64,000 nt of DNA from Zoogloeaceae bacterium (GTDB lineage: Bacteria > Pseudomonadota > Gammaproteobacteria > Burkholderiales > Rhodocyclaceae): positions 868,001-932,000 of the forward strand of contig JACKLZ010000001.1 of assembly GCA_024235675.1 (NCBI GenBank). The letters are read 5' to 3'. The notes under the pieces are model-generated. The model saw only the letters and a program-made list of their open reading frames with translations, made no database searches and had not been told where the DNA came from. Positions 1 to 7,574 of this stretch are shown here, piece after piece (position 1 is the stretch's first letter; every line of letters begins with the position of its first letter). Both the position numbers and the translations under genes were made by a program.

Positions 1-396
1 GATGCGCGGCCCATGCTTTACGGCCTGTCGGTCATCAGCGCCAACCAGCTGATCAAGACCTTGGGCGAAAACGCGCACGGACTGGTGATTGCGCAGGTGG
101 TGCCCTCACCCTTCCGCTTTGACCACGAGGTGGTTCAGGCCTACCGAAAGGCGGCAGAAACGGCGAAGGTCGAGATGTCCTACACCGCGCTGGAAGGTTT
201 TATGGCGGCCAAGGTGCTGACCGAAGGTTTGACGCGCGCAAGCGCCGAGCTGACACGCGACAAACTGATCAAGGCACTGGAAAGCCTGAACGGCTGGGAC
301 GCGGGCGGCGTCAAGATCGGCTTCTCGCCCCGCGACCACGTGGCCTCGAAGTTCGTCGATCTGGCGATTATCAGTCGCGGGAAGTATCTGCGCTGA
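1..396 (+). CDS. ABC transporter substrate-binding protein, C-terminal part (branched-chain amino acid type)
   Basis: The gene is cut by the left window edge; the frame is open from base 1 and stops at 394-396, leaving about 131 residues. The visible part reads like the last lobe of a Leu/Ile/Val-type periplasmic binding protein (Peripla_BP_6 family): a hinge strand followed by 'YTALEGFMAAKVLTEGL', then 'LIKALESLNGWDAGGVKIGFS', and a short C-terminal tail. Such proteins deliver amino acids, amides or aromatic acids to an ABC importer in the inner membrane. The substrate cannot be told from this fragment, and no permease or ATPase gene lies downstream. The family call is fairly sure; the ligand is unknown. 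Confidence 0.75.
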   Translation, partial: DARPMLYGLSVISANQLIKTLGENAHGLVIAQVVPSPFRFDHEVVQAYRKAAETAKVEMSYTALEGFMAAKVLTEGLTRASAELTRDKLIKALESLNGWDAGGVKIGFSPRDHVASKFVDLAIISRGKYLR

Positions 397-414
397 GTGC
401 GTCCTGAACGAAAG

Positions 415-452
415 GGCGCGGGCCGTCGGAAAACATCCGGGACGCCCGCGCC
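415..452 (+). terminator. GC-rich inverted repeat after the binding-protein gene
   Basis: A perfect 9-bp stem, GGCGCGGGC at 415-423 and GCCCGCGCC at 444-452, lies just after the stop at 396 and before the convergent regulator gene that ends at 509. There is no clear T-tract on either side, so it may be a weak or Rho-assisted terminator or an mRNA 3' stabiliser. Confidence 0.3.
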
Positions 453-508
453 GATCAACCCATACATCTCAAACGCCGCACCGGCACGGGACACAGCGAA
501 CAGACGGC

Positions 509-1234
509 TCAGTCCGTGCGGCCTTCGGCTTCCTGCATCAGGCGATCTGAATCGGCCGTCATGACATAGCTGCCCGCCGCAGGCGGCGTCAGGACGCCAC
601 TGCGCTTGAAGGCGGCGATCACCCGACTCGCGGTTTCAACGGTGATCCCCAGGATGGCCGCGATATCCGACGAGGCCAGGCGGAACACCTCGGTACTGCC
701 CGGCTTGGTCTTCAAGCGTAGTAACAGACGCGCGACGCGCACGCGCGCCGGGGCGCTACCTGCGGTGAGCTCCGCCAGCCACAGCTGGGCTTCAGCGAGC
801 GCATCGCCGGCCTTCTCAAGCATGCGCTGGCCAAGCCCCGAATCGATGGTGCGCAAGCGATCGAGCGTAGCCAACGGCAAGCGGCACACCCGCACGGGGC
901 CAATGGCGATGGCCGATGCGTCGTATTCCCGCCCGCTGAGCACCTCGAGACCGGCCAGATCGCCCGGTTTGACGATGCGCACAATACGCGCCGAACCATC
1001 GGCGCCATGGCGCACCAGCTTGATCGCGCCTTCGCGCACCGTGTAGAGCGCATCGCTCCGAGCGCCCTGATGATAGAGCACGCGCTTTGCCTCGATTCTC
1101 AGATCATCGAGAGTGCCCTGAACCAGAGCGATCTGCTCTGGTGCCAGGGAAGAAAACAAGGCCGAATCGCGCACCGGGCATTTGGCACAATCGGTGTGCC
1201 CAGCCCATTGGGAAAGTAGGTGCACTCGCGTCAT
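509..1234 (-). CDS. Crp/Fnr family transcriptional regulator, FNR-like with three cluster cysteines
   Basis: This 241-residue protein has an N-terminal cyclic-nucleotide-fold sensor domain (about 25-145) and a C-terminal winged helix (about 165-235). Aligned by eye to E. coli FNR, C16, C19 and C117 fall on FNR C20, C23 and C122, while the place of FNR C29 holds A25. The recognition helix contains VETASR, carrying the same E-x-x-S-R contacts FNR uses for TTGAT half-sites. It is therefore probably an oxygen- or NO-responsive regulator, but with an incomplete or unusual iron-sulphur ligand set. It is a lone gene, convergent with the binding-protein gene and upstream of cysS on the same strand. 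Confidence 0.8.
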   Translation of the reverse strand: MTRVHLLSQWAGHTDCAKCPVRDSALFSSLAPEQIALVQGTLDDLRIEAKRVLYHQGARSDALYTVREGAIKLVRHGADGSARIVRIVKPGDLAGLEVLSGREYDASAIAIGPVRVCRLPLATLDRLRTIDSGLGQRMLEKAGDALAEAQLWLAELTAGSAPARVRVARLLLRLKTKPGSTEVFRLASSDIAAILGITVETASRVIAAFKRSGVLTPPAAGSYVMTADSDRLMQEAEGRTD

Positions 1235-1288
1235 GAACGAAGTGTGCCCGAATCCTGCCCGACGTGCCGCGGATGCATGTTCAACATG

Positions 1289-2668
1289 TCACGCCCGGCG
1301 CCAAAGGGTGCCCTCGGCCGTGTCTTCAAGCACGATGCCGCCCGCCTGGAGCTCCGCGCGAATGCGATCGGCTGCGGCGTAATCCTTCATCCGCTTGGCG
1401 GCAACACGCGCAGCGATCGCCGCTTCAATGGCCGTTTCATCCAGGCCGTCGGCGTCACCACCACCCTGCAGGAAACTGGTCGCCGAGCGCTCAAGCAAAC
1501 CGAGCACATTCCCCAGCGCCTGCAATTGCGCAGCCAGCAGCGCGTTCGCCGTACGATTGACCTCGGCGGCCATTTCAAACAGCACGGCCATGGCCTCGGC
1601 GGTATTGAAATCGTCATCCATCGCAGCACGGAAGCGAACGGCAAAGTCGCCCGTCCAGTCCACCGCTTCGATCGCCTCGGGCGCATGTTTGAGCGCCGTG
1701 TACAGGCGAGTCAATGCCGTTCGGGCATCATCGAGATGCGCATCGCTGTAATTCAGGGGGCTGCGGTAATGGGCGCGCAAGATGAAGAAGCGCACGACTT
1801 CGGCATCGTATTGCTTGAGCACCTCGCGAATGGTGAAGAAGTTGCCCAGGCTCTTCGACATCTTCTCGTTGTCGACTCGCACAAAACCGTTGTGCATCCA
1901 GTAATTCACATACTGGCAATCATGCGCGCCCTCGCTCTGGGCGATTTCGTTCTCATGGTGCGGAAACTGCAAATCCTGGCCGCCGCCGTGAATATCGAAC
2001 TGCTTGCCGAGCAAGGCTGAGCCCATGGCCGAGCACTCGATGTGCCAGCCCGGACGCCCTTCGCCCCACGGCGACGCCCAGCGTGCATCACGCGGGTCAT
2101 CCTCTTTGGCACGTTTCCAGAGCACGAAATCGAGCGGATCACGCTTGCCGTCGACGACATCCACCCGCTCACCTGCGCGCAGCTCATCCAGCGTTTTACC
2201 GGACAGGCGACCATAGGGCGCAAACTTGCGCACGGCATAGCACACATCGGCGTTGTCCGCGACGTAGGCCAGGCCATGGGATTCGAGTTGGCCGATCATG
2301 TCAAGCATGCCCTCGACGTGTTCGGTCGCGCGCGGCTCGTGGTCGGGGGGCAACACACCCAATTTGGCGGCATCTTCGTGCATGGCAGCAACGAATCGAT
2401 CGGTCAGGGCGCGAATCGACTCGCCATTTTCACCCGCTCGTCGGATGATTTTGTCATCGATATCGGTAATATTGCGCACATAGGTCACATCGTATTCACT
2501 GGCCCGAAGCCAACGCGTCACCATGTCGAACACCACCATCACCCGGGCGTGACCCAGATGACAATAGTCGTACACTGTCATTCCGCACACATACATCCGC
2601 ACTTTACCGGCCTCAATCGGGCGGAACGGCTCTTTTTCACGCGAAAGGGAATTGTGGATCATCAACAT
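1289..2668 (-). CDS. cysS: cysteinyl-tRNA synthetase
   Basis: A class I aminoacyl-tRNA synthetase that charges tRNA-Cys in the cytoplasm. Its 459 residues match the usual length of about 460. The HIGH-type signature appears as HLGH at residues 37-40, just after the zinc-ligand region YVCGMT (C28), and the KMSKS loop is intact as KMSKSLGN near residue 270. WHIECSAM and the following GGGQDLQFPHHENE segment carry the other zinc-site residues. The start at 2668 gives a normal N-terminus (MLMIHNSLSR). It reads leftward from the bidirectional terminator at 2722-2758, so it is probably transcribed on its own. Confidence 0.97.
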   Translation of the reverse strand: MLMIHNSLSREKEPFRPIEAGKVRMYVCGMTVYDYCHLGHARVMVVFDMVTRWLRASEYDVTYVRNITDIDDKIIRRAGENGESIRALTDRFVAAMHEDAAKLGVLPPDHEPRATEHVEGMLDMIGQLESHGLAYVADNADVCYAVRKFAPYGRLSGKTLDELRAGERVDVVDGKRDPLDFVLWKRAKEDDPRDARWASPWGEGRPGWHIECSAMGSALLGKQFDIHGGGQDLQFPHHENEIAQSEGAHDCQYVNYWMHNGFVRVDNEKMSKSLGNFFTIREVLKQYDAEVVRFFILRAHYRSPLNYSDAHLDDARTALTRLYTALKHAPEAIEAVDWTGDFAVRFRAAMDDDFNTAEAMAVLFEMAAEVNRTANALLAAQLQALGNVLGLLERSATSFLQGGGDADGLDETAIEAAIAARVAAKRMKDYAAADRIRAELQAGGIVLEDTAEGTLWRRA

Positions 2669-2721
2669 GGGACACGTGCCTGTTCAGATGGGCGCTTCAT
2701 GCCGACGCCCGCGCCAATCGC

Positions 2722-2758
2722 AAAAAAGGCGGGCCCCACAAGGGGAACCCGCCTTTTT
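2722..2758. terminator. strong hairpin with A- and T-tracts between cysS and the TPR gene
   Basis: AAAAAAGGCGGG at 2722-2733 pairs with CCCGCCTTTTT at 2748-2758 around a short loop. The shape is an intrinsic terminator. It lies between the divergent 5' ends of cysS and the TPR gene, so it ends neither of them; it may be a 5' attenuator or insulator rather than a normal 3' terminator. Confidence 0.55.
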
Positions 2759-2880
2759 CGACGGCAAGTCGGCAACCGGCAAAACGCCCCGGGTGAGACT
2801 CGACTGATGTTTATTGGTAGAATGCCACGTTGTTTTTCGAGCTATCAACGGCGGCAAATTTGGTGCCGAAGTATATCACA

Positions 2881-4026
2881 ATGAAAAAACGCGATTCTTC
2901 CGTCCTGCACGCCGCATCCGCTGCGCTGTTCCTCGCTTTCGGGCAGAACGCCATGGCATCCGTCCAGGAAATCCAGGCCCTCGTCGCACGTGGCCAGTTT
3001 CCTGAAGCGATCCGCGTGGCCGACGTCGATTTGAGCAGCAACCCAACGGACCCGCAGACCCGCTTTCTAAAGGCCGTCGCCCTCACCGAACTGAACAAGG
3101 TAGAAGACGCGATCGGCGTTTTCCGCAAGCTCACAGAGGATTACCCGGAGTTGCCAGAGCCCTACAACAATCTGGCCGTCCTCTACGCCCAGCAAAAGTC
3201 CTTCGACAAAGCCAAGGCGGCGCTCGAAATGGCGATCCGGACGCATCCGAGCTACGCCACCGCGCACGAGAACCTCGGCGATGTCTACGCGCGCATGGCC
3301 AGCCAGGCCTACGACAAGGCCTTGCAGCTCGACTCCAACAATACCGTCGCCCAATCCAAGCTGGCCCTGATCCGCGAACTCATGACTGCCTCGGGCCGAC
3401 GCACGCCGCCCGTGGCCATCGCCCAGGCCGCCCCCGCGCCGGCCAAGCCGATTGCCGAACCCGTCGCACCGGTCGCCGTCGCCAAACCGGCGCAAGCGCC
3501 GCTACCGCCGCCTGTTGCGGCACCGACGCCGGCCCCGGTCGCAACGCCTGCGCCGACACCGGCGCCGGCCGCGACACCCGCCCCGGTTGCTGCAGCCCCG
3601 ACGCCACCGGCCCCGGTGGCCGTGGCGACCCCGGCCGCCCCCGTCGACACCCCGCCCGCCAAGGCACCAGTCAAGGTGGACACCACCGATCCCGTACGCG
3701 AAGAACTCAGCGCCTGGGCACGTGACTGGGCACGCAAAGACGTCAAGGCCTACCTGTCGCACTACGCAAAAGACTTCCGCGTACCGGGTGGCCGGAGCCG
3801 ATCGCAATGGGAAAATGAACGTCAGGCGCGCGTCGGTGACAAACCCGGTGAGATTTCAGTCGTGCTCGAAAATATCGAAGTCACGGTCAGCGGCGGAACG
3901 GCCAAAGCCCTCTTCCGCCAACATTATGATTCTTCCGGCTTCAGCGGCTCGACCAACAAGACGCTTGTCTTTGTCCAGCAAGATGGCCGGTGGCGTATTC
4001 AGCAGGAATTGATCGGTCACAAATGA
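2881..4026 (+). CDS. exported TPR protein with Pro/Ala linker and C-terminal NTF2-like domain
   Basis: About 381 residues from the ATG at 2881; an upstream in-frame start would add 17 residues before an otherwise good signal peptide (MKKRDSSVLHAASAALFLAF, cleavage after NAMA). Tetratricopeptide repeats fill about residues 25-165. A low-complexity Pro/Ala/Val linker follows (about 170-265). The C-terminal ~105 residues form an NTF2/SnoaL-like domain with W-x-x-DW-x-x-KDV-x-x-YLSHYAKDF and DGRWRI. The same domain ends the next gene, whose ATG overlaps this stop by 4 bp, so the two products are probably co-translated and act together in the periplasm. It likely acts as a scaffold; no enzyme motif is seen. 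Confidence 0.85.
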   Translation: MKKRDSSVLHAASAALFLAFGQNAMASVQEIQALVARGQFPEAIRVADVDLSSNPTDPQTRFLKAVALTELNKVEDAIGVFRKLTEDYPELPEPYNNLAVLYAQQKSFDKAKAALEMAIRTHPSYATAHENLGDVYARMASQAYDKALQLDSNNTVAQSKLALIRELMTASGRRTPPVAIAQAAPAPAKPIAEPVAPVAVAKPAQAPLPPPVAAPTPAPVATPAPTPAPAATPAPVAAAPTPPAPVAVATPAAPVDTPPAKAPVKVDTTDPVREELSAWARDWARKDVKAYLSHYAKDFRVPGGRSRSQWENERQARVGDKPGEISVVLENIEVTVSGGTAKALFRQHYDSSGFSGSTNKTLVFVQQDGRWRIQQELIGHK

Positions 4027-5204
4027 ACGTACTCAGCACGCTCCGCCTCGCTTTCATCGCGGCACTGGCATCGGCAGCGCTCGGCACATCCGCGGCCACC
4101 CTCTCAGACAGCGGACCGGACGCCGATCTGCTGCGGGTTTTCCAGGCCATCGAGGCAAAACGCCTTGACGATGCGCTCGCGCAGACCGAAGCCATCATCA
4201 AGGTGTATCCCAATTTTCGCCTGGCACACCTGATCAAAGGCGACCTCCTGCTTGCACGCGGCGGTGCGCTCAAAGGTTTCGGCAACACCTCCAGCAACAA
4301 CGGCGCCATCAACGACCTGCGTGACGAGGCGCTGGCCCGTCTCAGCGCCTATCGCGACAAGCCGCAAACGAACTACGTTCCGCGCTATTTGCTGCAAATG
4401 GGTGCCGAACAGAAATACGCGGTCGTGGTCGATACCCGTCGTGCGCGGCTGTATGTCTACAAGAACGAAAACGGCACGCCGCGCTTCGTGGCCGACTTCT
4501 ACGCCAGCCACGGCAAGGCCGGCTCCGAGAAAATTCGCGAAGGCGACAACAAGACGCCGGTCGGGGTCTATCACGTCATCTCGCAAATTGATCGTAGCAA
4601 GCTCCCCGATCTTTACGGCGACGGCGCCTTCCCGATCAATTACCCCAATGAATGGGACAAGCGGGTTGGCCGCACCGGCTATGGCATCTGGCTGCATGGC
4701 GTGCCACAAGACACCTATGCCCGTCCGCCCCGCGCGTCCGAAGGCTGCGTGGTGCTCGCCAACCAGGACTTCAACACCCTGTCCAATTATGTTCAGGTCG
4801 GGATGACGCCGGTCATCATCAGCAATCAGATCGAGTGGCTGTCGATGGACGACTGGCAGACCGAGCGCGGCTCGCTCAATGCCGCCATCGAATCCTGGCG
4901 CAAGGACTGGGAAAGCCGGGATGTGTCCCGCTACCTCAAGCACTACGCCAAGAACTTCAAAAGCGGCAGCGCCGATCTGGCGAGTTGGTCAAAACACAAA
5001 AACAGAGTGGGCGCGGGCAAGACCTGGATCAAAGTCGGCCTGGATCGCATCAGCATGCTGCGCAGCCCGGGCAAGGACGAACTGGTCGAAGTGAGCTTTG
5101 ATCAACGGTATGAAAGCAACAACCACGCCGATCAGCGACGCAAAATGCAGTACTGGATCAAGGAAGACGGCCAATGGCGCATCGCCTATGAAGGCAACGC
5201 CTGA
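4023..5204 (+). CDS. L,D-transpeptidase (YkuD) with C-terminal NTF2-like domain
   Basis: 393 residues from the ATG at 4023, which overlaps the previous stop. A signal peptide (cleavage near GTSA) is followed by a short TPR-like helical stretch (about 35-80) and a YkuD domain (about 130-270). The catalytic signature is intact: H225 in LHGV and C242 in SEGCVVLAN. This family makes 3-3 crosslinks in peptidoglycan or attaches proteins to it, in the periplasm. The last ~100 residues repeat the NTF2-like domain of the preceding TPR protein (DW-x-x-RDV-x-x-YLKHYAKNF and DGQWRI). This matches the Cds6-type L,D-transpeptidase architecture. Its acceptor substrate cannot be told. Confidence 0.92.
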   Translation: MNVLSTLRLAFIAALASAALGTSAATLSDSGPDADLLRVFQAIEAKRLDDALAQTEAIIKVYPNFRLAHLIKGDLLLARGGALKGFGNTSSNNGAINDLRDEALARLSAYRDKPQTNYVPRYLLQMGAEQKYAVVVDTRRARLYVYKNENGTPRFVADFYASHGKAGSEKIREGDNKTPVGVYHVISQIDRSKLPDLYGDGAFPINYPNEWDKRVGRTGYGIWLHGVPQDTYARPPRASEGCVVLANQDFNTLSNYVQVGMTPVIISNQIEWLSMDDWQTERGSLNAAIESWRKDWESRDVSRYLKHYAKNFKSGSADLASWSKHKNRVGAGKTWIKVGLDRISMLRSPGKDELVEVSFDQRYESNNHADQRRKMQYWIKEDGQWRIAYEGNA

Positions 5205-5279
5205 TTCGCCGATCTCTCGCAATTGACGTGCCGGGGCACGCCACCCCGCCGTCCCAAACAATCAAAATAGGTAGACACC

Positions 5280-5840
5280 ATGAAAGCACTGTTGCTCGCG
5301 CTGAGCTTTGCATTGTCCACAAGCGCCGCCTACGCAGGCCCCAAAGTCGCACTCGAGACCAACAAAGGTCAGATCGTCATCGAACTCGATGACAAAGCCG
5401 CACCGGTGACGACGCAAAATTTTCTCAAGTATGTGAATGACGGCTTCTATAGCGGCGTGATCTTTCACCGTGTCATCCCCGGATTCATGATCCAGAGCGG
5501 CGGTTTCGAGCCGGGCATGAAGCAGAAAACCACGCGCGAGCCCATCAAGAACGAAGCCAAGAACGGCCTCAGCAACGTCACCGGCAGTATTGCCATGGCG
5601 CGCACCAGCGATCCGCATTCGGCCAGTGCACAGTTTTTCATCAACCTCGTCGACAACAGCAAACTCGACTACCCCTCATTTGATGGCTGGGGTTACGCCG
5701 TATTCGGCAAAGTCGTGGAAGGCATGGACGTGGTCAAAGCCATCGGCGCTGCGCCGACCGGCGCCGCTGGCGGTCATCGCGATGTCCCCATCGAGGACAT
5801 CACCATTCGCAGCGCCCGTGAAATCACCGGCGGCAAGTAA
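5280..5840 (+). CDS. ppiA: periplasmic cyclophilin-type peptidyl-prolyl isomerase
   Basis: 186 residues with a clear signal peptide (MKALLLALSFALSTSAAYA, then GPKVALETNKG). The cyclophilin core shows the catalytic Arg in FHRVIPGFMIQ and the substrate-pocket motifs SIAMART and SAQFFIN. It catalyses cis-trans isomerisation of X-Pro bonds in exported proteins. It is followed after 28 bp by a second, signal-less cyclophilin, so this tandem pair serves periplasm and cytoplasm. The two share long stretches such as GGFEPGMKQK and DPHSASAQFFIN, which suggests a local duplication. Confidence 0.95.
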   Translation: MKALLLALSFALSTSAAYAGPKVALETNKGQIVIELDDKAAPVTTQNFLKYVNDGFYSGVIFHRVIPGFMIQSGGFEPGMKQKTTREPIKNEAKNGLSNVTGSIAMARTSDPHSASAQFFINLVDNSKLDYPSFDGWGYAVFGKVVEGMDVVKAIGAAPTGAAGGHRDVPIEDITIRSAREITGGK

Positions 5841-5868
5841 TCTCACCCGAACACGCAAGGAGCATCAG

Positions 5869-6363
5869 ATGGCAGTCAAACTGCACACCAACCACGGCAC
5901 CATGACCCTCGAACTCGACGCTGAAAAAGCACCCGAGACGGTCAAGAACTTCCTGGCCTATGTCGAAGCCGGCCACTACAACAACACCATCTTTCACCGT
6001 GTAATCGACGGCTTCATGATTCAGGGCGGCGGATTCGAGCCCGGCATGAAGCAAAAACCGACCAATGACCCGGTCAAGAACGAAGCCGACAACGGCCTGA
6101 AGAACGACAAAGGCACAATTGCCATGGCGCGCACCCAGGACCCGCACTCCGCCTCCGCCCAGTTCTTCATCAACGTGTCCGACAACGACTTCCTGAACCA
6201 CCGTTCGCCGTCGCCGCAGGGCTGGGGCTACTGTGTCTTTGGTCGCGTGACCGAAGGCCTCGAGACAATCGACGCCATTCGCGCCGTCAAGACCGGATCG
6301 TCCGGATTCCATCAGGACGTCCCGACCGAAGACGTCATCATCGAGCGCGCCGAGATCGTTTGA
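5869..6363 (+). CDS. ppiB: cytoplasmic cyclophilin-type peptidyl-prolyl isomerase
   Basis: 164 residues from the ATG at 5869, preceded by AAGGAG at a good distance; longer in-frame reading upstream overlaps ppiA and is rejected. There is no signal peptide. The cyclophilin signature is complete: FHRVIDGFMIQGGGF, TIAMART and SAQFFINV. The length equals E. coli PpiB. It probably shares a transcript with the preceding exported cyclophilin and with lpxH, which starts 9 bp after its stop codon. Confidence 0.96.
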   Translation: MAVKLHTNHGTMTLELDAEKAPETVKNFLAYVEAGHYNNTIFHRVIDGFMIQGGGFEPGMKQKPTNDPVKNEADNGLKNDKGTIAMARTQDPHSASAQFFINVSDNDFLNHRSPSPQGWGYCVFGRVTEGLETIDAIRAVKTGSSGFHQDVPTEDVIIERAEIV

Positions 6364-6371
6364 TCGCGCCC

Positions 6372-7115
6372 ATGAGCACACAGGTGGACGGCCCGGTACT
6401 GTTCATTGCCGACCTGCACCTGTGTGCGGCCGAGGTCGCGACCACGCGCGCCTTCGAGGCTTTTCTGGCCGGACCCGCGCGTCAGGCCAGAACGCTGTAC
6501 ATCCTCGGCGATCTCTTCGAATACTGGGCTGGCGACGACGACCTCGCCGCCCCGTATCACCGCCATATCGCCAAGCACCTCACCGACCTCACGATCACCG
6601 GCACCCCCGTGGTCTTCTTGGCCGGCAACCGCGACTTCCTGATCGGCGCAGAGTTCTGCGCGGCCACCGGCATCACGCTCGCCATCGAACCTGTCACCAT
6701 TTCGCTTGGCGGACGCGACGCAGTCCTTCTGCACGGCGACATCTTGTGCACCGACGATCACGCCTACCAGGCCTTTCGGCAGCAAGTGCGCAACCCCGTC
6801 TGGCAAGCCGCGTTTCTCGCCCGCCCCCTTGACGAACGCCGGGCCATCATCGAAGGCGTCCGGGCGCACAGCGAAGCGGGCAAACAACAAAAAGCGGCCA
6901 ATATCATGGACGTCAACGAGGCTGCCGTTATTTCAGCCTTCCAGGCCGCCCGATGTGATCTGATGATCCACGGACACACGCATCGCCCGGCCACCCATAT
7001 TCATCACGCGGACGGCCGACCATGCGAGCGCTGGGTTCTTTCGGACTGGCACGGCACAGCGCCCTACCTCGCCTGGTCAGACGGCACTCTGACCCGAAAA
7101 GAACTGCTCGTCTGA
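6372..7115 (+). CDS. lpxH: UDP-2,3-diacylglucosamine diphosphatase
   Basis: A calcineurin-like metallophosphoesterase of lipid A synthesis that hydrolyses UDP-2,3-diacylglucosamine to lipid X and UMP at the inner membrane face. 247 residues from the ATG at 6372. The metal-binding motifs are in order: ADLHL, GDLFEYWAGDD, GNRDFL, HGD and HGHTHRP. The ppiB-lpxH order is common in proteobacteria. It is the last gene of the rightward run that starts at 2881 and directly borders the AT-richer island. A TTG start at 6360 would add four residues but overlaps the ppiB stop. Confidence 0.95.
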   Translation: MSTQVDGPVLFIADLHLCAAEVATTRAFEAFLAGPARQARTLYILGDLFEYWAGDDDLAAPYHRHIAKHLTDLTITGTPVVFLAGNRDFLIGAEFCAATGITLAIEPVTISLGGRDAVLLHGDILCTDDHAYQAFRQQVRNPVWQAAFLARPLDERRAIIEGVRAHSEAGKQQKAANIMDVNEAAVISAFQAARCDLMIHGHTHRPATHIHHADGRPCERWVLSDWHGTAPYLAWSDGTLTRKELLV

Positions 7116-7574
7116 CACCGCATCGTTCGTCGCCGAGAGACAACCTGGCTGCGTACTACTTGTAGAACTCCAGCAAGGTGTGCGCTCCCTCGGAAACGAG
7201 AGATACATCCTTGACGGCCACGGTACCGTCCTCGACCTCGGCGCGCCCCGACAACGCCCCATTGTACCAAGAACATCGAATCTGCTCGCCATGGCGCAGT
7301 TGGAATTGCGCCGGCCGACGTGGTGCCTCACTGACCGTACTGTGCGAAGGCTGGTATGCAACCCCCCCCACCGATTTCCTTGCGTTGCACGTAGCGAAGC
7401 GGGAATACAAGGCGCGACGAGCTAACGAGAGTACGCCCGTTATCCCATGACCCGCGTTCCCACATCCCACCTGACTCAGTGGAGATAACTGCTGTCCAGA
7501 TTAGTTCTGGCGCTGGCGCAGCGACAGTAGCTCAGCAACAAGTCTCTCCCCAGACAGGAGGTTATAAACATCAC
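7116..7574. other. gene-poor gap at the edge of the AT-richer island
   Basis: This stretch separates lpxH from the hydrazine-synthase-alpha-related gene. The only candidate is a leftward frame at 7156-7470 (104 residues). Its last ~50 residues (QLRHGEQIRCSWYNG, VAVKDVSLVSEGAHTLLEFYK) read like protein, while its first half does not. A run of eight C lies near 7350, where the reading changes character, so it may be the broken 3' end of a small gene. I recognise no family, RNA gene or mobile-element end here. Confidence 0.35.

Noticed and set aside
509..1234. Calling the regulator a standard FNR
   Set aside because: One of four cluster cysteines is missing, so standard oxygen sensing cannot be assumed.
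3450..3660. GC-rich repeat array in the TPR gene
   Set aside because: It encodes a Pro/Ala/Val linker in frame; the repetition is codon-level low complexity, not a DNA repeat element.
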